Below, one piece after another: positions 57,367 through 64,000 of a DNA stretch of 64,000 nt. Position numbers and translations under genes: made by a program. The stretch comes from Thalassia testudinum (Eukaryota; Streptophyta; Magnoliopsida; Alismatales; Hydrocharitaceae): assembly GCA_037157565.1 (NCBI GenBank), contig JAZHRO010000012.1, positions 5,358,501 to 5,422,500 on the forward strand, written 5' to 3'. The notes beneath the pieces were generated by a model. The model did not search any database, had not been told where the DNA came from, and saw only the letters and a program-made list of their open reading frames with translations. Position 1 is the first letter of the stretch. Every line of letters begins with the position of its first letter.

Positions 57367-60010
57367 TGTAAAGACCCGTTCTGATTTCAGTCTTTTAAGA
57401 CGTTTGGATTGTCAGTCAGACGTCTGGACCCATTCCCAGACATCTGGAAATTGAAAAACCTGTACGCGCATTTGCTTTCTGCGCGCAAGCAGCGCGCAGT
57501 CTGTCTCTCTCTCCTCTCTTCTTCTTCCCCCCTGCCTCGCCGAACCCTAAACCCTTTGCTTATAAGAGCACCCCCTTCCTCTCCTCTCCACTCCACCACC
57601 ACCACCTTACTCCCCACTCCACTGTCGTGAGTGAGGCGCGCGAGAGAGAGGGAGCAAGAGCGAGCAGGAGGAGAGGGCTAAGCTCTCGAGCTTCGTGGGA
57701 GCTCGCCAGAGGTTTGCACGACCACCGTAGTGCTTGCGGGAGGAGGAGAGCATTGGGGAGTCGTCCTCGACTTCCTGCAGCGGTCATAGCTGCAGCGAAG
57801 TAGGAGGAGCTGTGGCGGAGCGCAGCAAGAGAAGCAAGAGCGCGGTCTGATACTGGAGTTTTTCCAGTACTAGACATCCAAAGTGCCTTCCGGACGATGG
57901 GCTGAACGTCTGGCGAGGACACCGGACGTCTGAAAGCAGGTGTTCGCCAAGGTACGTCTTCCTCGCAGTTACGGCCATGCAGGCCACACCACAGAGGCGA
58001 TTTGCTTGGCTAAAAAGAGGTGTGCTTCTCTATCATGCGCAGGAGCAGCTTTGGGAAGGCGTTCGGCATGCCCTCCCACGCATTTCAGACGTCTGGATAG
58101 CTTACCAGACGATCGGAGGCATTCCCAAACGACCGGAGGACTGGTCAGATGTCTGGAACTAGGTCCAGACAGTTGCGGAGGAGTCCTGGACGTTTGAGAT
58201 TACCGTAGGACTTGAGGTGAGACTCTGATGACATTTAAGACGTCTAGACCTTATCCCAGATGTTTGATTTGGGTCTGCAGACTTGTTTTTGACCCGTTTA
58301 CGGTCCGATCGAGATCTATTTTACGCAAACGAAATATCTGTGGTTTCCTTGTGAGTTCCTCTACATATTAGAAACTTTTATATATTGTTCTGAACGTTCC
58401 ATTGTGATATGTTCCTTGTTATAGGACTTCGATCTATTGCGTGTCTGGGGCTTGCAGAGGCACGTAAGCCTACAGTTTGAGCCCCCAATACTCCTGGATT
58501 GTCTGGTAGAGTGGTTTCCTCCTGTTTTACTTATAAAATGTGAATGCATCTCTGAAAATTAGATAATTAGAAACCTACAATGTTGCATGAACCTTAGGAC
58601 GAGAAATGGTTGAACCGCTTGCTTGCGTGATTGAAATTGTATTTATCAATGAATGAGTTAAATTGTTAGCAACAGCTTGTTAGTGAATACGAGCTGCCTG
58701 TTAGAATATGAAATGCCTGAGATAACTAAATAGTTACCTGTGATATCACTTGTGCATATGTTAAATTGTGAAAATACGAGCTGCATGTGCAAAATACGAG
58801 AACAGAATTGTGAATGATGGAACTTGGTATGGAATAATATAGTGAATATGAGCATGAACCCTACGGGGAGTTAGGAATAGAGCTCCTGTGGATGAATGGA
58901 AAGGTCTGGAAATATGGATGGGAAGTGTGCTGGCCCTTGAGTACGTGGTATCAAGGAGAGCCATTGTCCCCTTTTTAGTGTAGAGCGGAGCTAGCCGCCC
59001 TTGGGTTGGCACCCGGGGTTAGGATTGGCCACTCTACACCGACTTCTATTGGCCCTCGCATACACAATACAGGGGAGAGCTACTAGTGTAGGGAGGGAGC
59101 TAGCCACCCCATGGGGCCCGGGGTTCAGTTAGCCACCCTACACCAACTTGTTAGGCCCTCTGGGCAAACCAGGGTAGTCAGACGAGGGTGCACAAACTGT
59201 GGAGGGGCGAGACCCCTGTTTCTGAGAGGGCTAGGCCCTATACTGTTCCGTGTTGTACTTTGGGCGTACCCGCTAGCAAAAACGACTGACCGCGTGCCAG
59301 TGCGGGATAGCTACCCGTATGCTTATCTCACGTGCCGTAGTCACTGCTACATTTGTCTGTGACCTCGGGGTGGTTGACTGGGTGTAGGACTACCACGGGG
59401 GACTCTCTCGACTAGGAGAGCACCACGTGTACCTTTTACTCTTCGGAAAAGACTGTAATCAAGATTGTTCCCACGAGGAACATGCGAGATCAAGAAAGAA
59501 ATCTGAAAGTAAACCAATGGGGTGAAAAGAAATTACTTGAGAAAAATAAATAAATGGAAAAGATAAATTTACCTGCTAGCTTTTACTACTTTAGATAGTC
59601 TGGTTACCACTATACTCAGCGTTTGCTAACTATGTTTTCTCATAACCCTTTATAGGTCTAGGAGTTGAGTAGCCCAAGTTATCGGTTGCAGAGGGTGTTG
59701 GGCCCAGTCGAGCCCAGCAGTAGTTTTCTTACTGTTGTTGTGCTCTCTTTCTGCTAGTGAGTTTCAGACTTTATTTACTGTTCATGTCACTGTACTTTTG
59801 TTCTACTTTCCTGTTGTTGTTGTGGTATGTACTGACTAGCAGTTTTTACTTCCTTACTGCTTGTATGCTTTTACTGTTAGTTACATTGCATAGTGAATGT
59901 GGTTTATTTTCCTGCTTTTTGGTTATTTCTTGTTGGATGACTGAGTCTTGCGATTAGTCGAGTCGAGCCGGTCTCGGGTCCTATAGGGATTCAGGAACCG
60001 GGTCGTAACA
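57367..60010 (+). repeat. Solo LTR of a Ty3/gypsy element (2644 bp)
   Basis: It begins TGTAAAGACCCG and ends GGGTCGTAACA, and splits the copia RT cleanly. Flanking pentamers are GGCAT (57362-57366) and AGCAT (60011-60015), one mismatch. No priming site, coding region or second LTR is present. The TGTAA..GACCCG and GGGTCGTAACA ends are typical of chromovirus-type LTRs. It carries about a dozen AGACGTCTGG variants (57398-58265) and a duplicated stem-bearing unit (58978-59143). Confidence 0.82.
58978..59143 (+). repeat. Duplicated unit with covarying stems inside the solo LTR
   Basis: Copy 1 is closed by GTGTAGAG/CTCTACAC (58978-58985, 59032-59039) and copy 2 by GTGTAGGG/CCCTACAC (59086-59093, 59136-59143). 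Both contain GGAGCTAGCC and CCCGGGGTT. Confidence 0.75.
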
Positions 60011-60015
60011 AGCAT

Positions 60016-60218
60016 GGTATGCAAATTAAAGAAATCCACCTATGAGCTCAAGTAGGCATCTAGACAATAGTATTTTAAGTTTCATCAGGTCATTCTTTCG
60101 TTGGTTTTGAGGCGAATCTGGCTGATGAATGTATATACCACAAGTTCTATGGGAGTAGGTATATCTTCTTGGTCTTGTATGTTGATGACATCCTGCTTGC
60201 TACTAATGATGTGAGTAT
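60016..60218 (+). pseudogene. Copia reverse transcriptase, second part
   Basis: Continues with MVCKLKKS near 60014, a TAG where Gln is expected (60051), FKFHQVILSFGFEANL across a frameshift, and the catalytic YVDDILLATND at 60179-60211. It is cut at AGTAT (60214-60218) by the second solo LTR. Confidence 0.85.
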
Positions 60219-62091
60219 TGATGAGTGTGATTTCGTACGTGAAAAGAATTGAGTTGAAAACTCATCGTCGCAGTGCGTAAAAAATCTGCTACTAAATAAA
60301 ATTTATAACCGAAGCTTGAGGTGAGCCCCAGGTCAAACATAGGGAAGCAAACGTTTGATTTTGTAAATTTGTGTTTGCTTTTATTTGTTTTTGATATTTT
60401 TATAAGGTAAAATTTCAAGTTAAAATTTATAACTGAAGTTCGAGGTGAGTCCTGAGTCAAACACGAGGAGGCGAACGTTTAGTTTTGAAAATCGCATTTT
60501 GATTTATTTCTTTTTGGTGATTTTATCTTTTGTGATTTTTTTGGGTAGTTTTATAAGGCAAAATATCAAGTGAAATAATTGTTATATAATCTAATCTACT
60601 CTAGTAGAATAAGAGAAAGAGAGAGAAAGAGAGAGAGAATATCAATATATACATCTAACCAAAGTTTACTACAAATAATCAAGAAATTACAACTACACTA
60701 GAAAGTGATAAAAGATAGAGAGAGGTGAGAAGAATCCCCCTCGATAGCTTCTTGGAGGACAACCTACTTTTACGGCGCCTGGATGAAGGTGGTAAGGAGT
60801 TGGAGGAAGGAGAATGACGTCGAAGGAAGGAGGACAGGGCAGGACGGCGTCGCTGCGAGGATCTACTTCCGGATCGAGGTGAGAAGACGTCCATGGGATT
60901 CTCCACAAAAGGGGGTGAGAAGTGGGAAAATATTTTACTTTTCTACTCTAAGGAGCAACCCAGGCTTAGGACCAGCTTCTTAGAGCTTTGGAGGAGGTGT
61001 GGGAAGAAGAGGAAGAGATGATGAAGAATGGGAGGGGTGGTGGTCCTTTTATAGTGGAGGAGAAGAGGCAAAATAAGATCACGGGTCAATAGCGACATTT
61101 AAAATCATCGTTGTAGCTCCACCTCAAAAGTCGTTGAAGGCAGCTCACGCGCCCGCTGGCAGTTGCTTTGCGTGCTCACCGTCAGATGCTTGATCAACGA
61201 CCACAATTGCGCAAGGATCATGCCCATCGGATCGCGCTCTTAAGTGCGTGCAATCGTGCATTCATCCTCGAGTGCGATCACGCATTTTCGCCTGGCCGCA
61301 TCCACGTTGATCCATTCTACCACATGGAGAAGTCAGCGCCGTTTGATCTAAATTGAGCGGCTCCATTTGGTCTCTCCCGCTTGCATGCAAGATTTGAGGT
61401 GCGGGCAATTCAAACCCGCATCGCGGGTGTGGGAGCGCCTTCGTCGACCGTTACGCTGTGGGCTCAATTTGGTTGAGATGATGGTGGTTATCTCACATAG
61501 TCTGGACCGTTGGATCTTGATCCAACAGTCGAGACTTTTTTGTTACTTCTTCAGGCGCAATTGAATAGTCATTGTGGCCAATTGGCAGATCAAAGGTTGC
61601 AATCTTGGGTGGCTGTGATGGCGCCATGTGGCGCCATCATGGCTATCCATCTTCTTCTACTCGCAAATGACTCCACGGATGTTGGATTGAATCAATTTTC
61701 ATGCCGTTGGGCTGCAATCGTCGATCCGGATCCATCCGTGCAGTTGGATTTGTCGTTTGAAGCTTCAAATTGCATCACCTAACCCCTTAGTTGTTGATCT
61801 TCCTTGAACTGCATAAAGTGCTACGGGACTCTGATCAATGCGATTTCGGAGGTGTTAGACTCTGATCGTCGTCTTGATTAGATTTGTATGGTTGAATCGT
61901 CAATCTGAGGTCCTGAAATAAATCTCCTTCTCTCCTAACCGCAAAAGGAAGTGAATTAACTTATAATTTATACAATCTATCCTAAATGCAGAATGATGCA
62001 TACTATGCAATATTTATAATATGGAATGCAATGTTAAGCTTAGAAACTTGCATAAATAGATATTTTATCATGAATAAATATGCATTTATCA
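60219..62091 (-). repeat. Solo LTR of an Athila-like element, minus strand (1873 bp)
   Basis: A perfect AGTAT duplication (60214-60218 and 62092-62096). Read on the minus strand it starts TGATAAATGCATATTTATTCA, a near-perfect tip palindrome, and shows the same order of blocks as the element 1 LTR: GGATGGATCCGGATC, the GATGGCGCCA/TGGCGCCATC palindrome (61617-61638), the TTGGATC/GATCCAA hairpin (61509-61526), then TATAAAAGG near 61045-61037. It is a diverged relative of element 1, inserted in the opposite direction. Confidence 0.87.
60299..60571. repeat. Tandem duplication in the minus-strand solo LTR
   Basis: Two units (60299-60421 and 60423-60571), each beginning AAATTTATAAC and ending with TATAAGG(C/T)AAAATTTCAAGT-like sequence. 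The second has extra T-rich sequence. Confidence 0.75.
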
Positions 62092-62096
62092 AGTAT

Positions 62097-63010
62097 CCTA
62101 TTAGACACAAAAAAATTTCTTGCCAAACATTTTAACATGAAAGATCTTGGAGGTGCTTCATTTGTTCTGGGGATTGAAATATGTCGAGATCATTCTCGTC
62201 ATATTCTTAGTTTATCCCAAAAAAGCCATATAGATAAAGTACTCAAAAGGTATGGCATGCAAAATTTTAAGCCATTGGATAGATCTGTGGCTGAGGGAGA
62301 TAAGTTTAGTCTCAATCAGTGCCCCATAAATGATTTGGACAAACGAGAGATGCAAACAGTTCCTTCACATCTACCGTTGGTAGTATAATGTATGCTCAGG
62401 TTTGTACTTGACCAGGCTTAGCATACATTACAAGTATGTTGGCTAGATACCTGGCAAACCTAGGAAAATACCATTGAAGAGCAGCCAAGAGAGTACTTGC
62501 AGAAGACACGAGATTATATACTCACCTTCAAGAGGTTAGAAAAGCTTCAGGTATTCGGCTATACTGACTCTAATTTTACTGGGTGCCAAGATAGCAGAAA
62601 GTCTACTTCAGGATATGTATTTCTGTTTGCTAATGGTGCCATCTCTTGAAAGAGTGCAAAACAGTCTCTTATTGCATCTTCCACTATGGCAGCAGAATTC
62701 ATAGCATGCTATGAGGCATCCAATCATGAAGTATGGCTACGGAATTTTATGTAGGGATTGTGCATAGTAGATGGCATTGATAGTCCACTACAACTATTTT
62801 GTGATAACTAGTCTGTAGTCCTTTACTCCAATAACAATGGGAGGTCCTTCAAATTGAAGCACATTGAGATTAAGTTCCTGGTTGTTAAGATACAGAATGG
62901 ATGACTGTCTATTGAGCACATTGGTATAGACTCCATGATTGTGGATCCACTTACTAAAGGAACAATACCCAAGATGTTCCATTAACATGTAACTTCTATG
63001 GGTCTTATGT
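62097..63010 (+). pseudogene. Copia reverse transcriptase end and RNase H
   Basis: Resumes with LLDTKKFLAKHFNMKDLGGASFVLGIEICRD and IDKVLKRYGMQNFKPLD. RNase H is recognised from YTDSNFTGCQDSRKSTSGYVFLFANGAISW (62560-62650; TGA in place of Trp at 62648), KSAKQSLIASSTMAAEFIACYEAS, and the final EHIGIDSMIVDPLTKG near 62915-62960. Several frameshifts and stops (for example 62386, 62753) break it. Confidence 0.85.
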
Positions 63011-63456
63011 TCTTACAGAAATTTCAGCTTTAGTAGGAGTTTGTAAATTTTATAGTGCTCATTTGTAATAGACAACATTGGTAATTTAGTTTTTCCAGTT
63101 ATTTAGTTCTTTGGTATGTATAAAGTTTTGTAAAGCTTCATTTCTATTGAAATAAATAAAACTTAAAGTTTTCAGTTGATTGTTCATTCTAAGAAGTATT
63201 TTGGTTTTGATTTTTAGTTGTGATCACAATTCGGAGGACCAGTTGGGAATAGGCATGCATTGAATACATTAACATGTAATTTCCATGCTACACATCCACA
63301 TGTTTCTGGTTACCTTTTGCATTAGTATACATGATCATTGTTGATTTAGTTACTGGGATGCAGTGAAAGCTGCTTCGACTCTATTGCTAATAGCTCAAAT
63401 TTTGGTTTTATGTGTTGAATGATTAATAGGTTGCAAATATAGTTCAAGTGAGAGAT
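63011..63456 (+). other. Copia 3' noncoding region and polypurine tract
   Basis: AT-rich sequence ending in AAGTGAGAGAT, a purine-rich tract directly before the LTR start at 63457. Confidence 0.7.
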
Positions 63457-64000
63457 TGTTGGATTTTAATCTAACGTATGGACTAATATATACATTATGT
63501 ATATATATAATCAATTAACACAAAATTATGGACTATTCTATAATGTCCTCCACTTAAAGTGATCAAATTATGTTTTATTAAGAGTATGGACATAAAATGC
63601 AAAAGGATAGTATGCTTTGGTTTATATATGTGCAGAGACTATTTGACATATTGTAATAACTTGATGGATGGGATTGCAATTTGTTAGTGGCAATTATTTA
63701 CATTTTAATTGCTGTTAATTAAGGGGGTCATGGTCCTCAAGAAAACCACTGCATGATTCTTAGAGAACCCCCATCGTGACCTAAGAAATTAGGGAGAGAG
63801 ATAGAACATCAGGAGAAAGAGAGACATCTTTTCTTCAAGTGGTTCTTGATCAGGTTTCAAGATGTGGGATTTCTTGGAAGCACAATTCACAACCCCTTTA
63901 TCTTTATCTTCACAATGAATATAGGTATTCCTCTTCTCTACAGGTCACAGATAGATATTGGGAGATATGTGTATGTTTCTAAAACCTAATGATATATTTG
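63457..64000 (+). repeat. Copia 3' LTR, 5' part; runs off the window
   Basis: Starts TGTTGGATTTTAATC, the usual TGTTGG opening of copia LTRs. The LTR is at least 544 bp, and no terminal CA can be fixed in the window. Confidence 0.8.

Larger units (their letters stand above)
12111..64000 (+). mobile_element. Ty1/copia retrotransposon, host of all insertions to its right; continues past the right edge
   Basis: Gene order is gag, protease, integrase, reverse transcriptase, RNase H, which defines copia. Pieces are at 12629-13687, 55080-57366, 60016-60218 and 62097-63456, with the 3' LTR from 63457. The intervening blocks are element 1 and two solo LTRs, each bounded by a 5 bp duplication (one with a single mismatch). 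Joined by eye, the copia pieces keep the order of protein motifs without loss at the junctions. It is the oldest layer in the nest and is inactive through stops and frameshifts. Confidence 0.85.

Overview
The window is repeat-rich, heterochromatin-like plant DNA. Almost everything recognisable is a transposable element: a CACTA DNA transposon, a Ty1/copia element, and several Ty3/gypsy elements whose priming sites (complementary to plant tRNA-Asp) and pol motifs fit the Athila lineage. I found no intact host gene, no tRNA or rRNA gene, and no CRISPR or bacterial feature. The species cannot be named from the sequence; a large-genome flowering plant is the natural reading.

Layout. Positions 1-5020 hold the left-transcribed 5' part of a CACTA (En/Spm) element with a decayed TNP2-type transposase; its tip ends in CACTA at 5020. 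Positions 5021-6739 are unassigned. A probable minus-strand solo LTR lies at 6740-9262, and a decayed LTR (LTR A, same family as element 3) at 9691-12110. From about 12.1 kb to the window end runs one Ty1/copia element split by insertions. Its gag is cut at 13687 by Athila-like element 1 (13688-55074, target duplication GTGTG). Element 1 is cut by element 2 (28345-52531, duplication GTCAT), and element 2 by element 3 (32643-45981, duplication ATCCC). Element 1 also holds a truncated relative, element 4 (19677 to about 25590), which has an unrecognised acidic ORF where gag-pol should be. After element 1 the copia element resumes (protease, integrase, reverse transcriptase) and is cut twice more by solo LTRs: 57367-60010 (plus strand) and 60219-62091 (minus strand, Athila-like). 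Its 3' LTR starts at 63457 and leaves the window.

Four nested levels give a clear relative order: copia oldest, then element 1, element 2, element 3. All coding regions are broken, mostly by CAG to TAG, CGA to TGA and TGG to TAG/TGA changes, as expected from deamination of methylated cytosine. Elements 1, 2 and 3 have each lost different catalytic or metal-binding residues.

The most unusual signal is structural. The Athila-like LTRs carry serial perfect or near-perfect inverted repeats upstream of the TATA box, several with base-pair-preserving differences between families, and short palindromes at the extreme LTR tips. A run of about nine different hairpins in 425 bp of the element 4 LTR is the most striking case. 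A shared palindromic motif (AGACGTCTGG) in three unrelated elements, stem-loops before gag starts, and a recurring CCACCAAATA motif in the 3' noncoding regions are further candidates.
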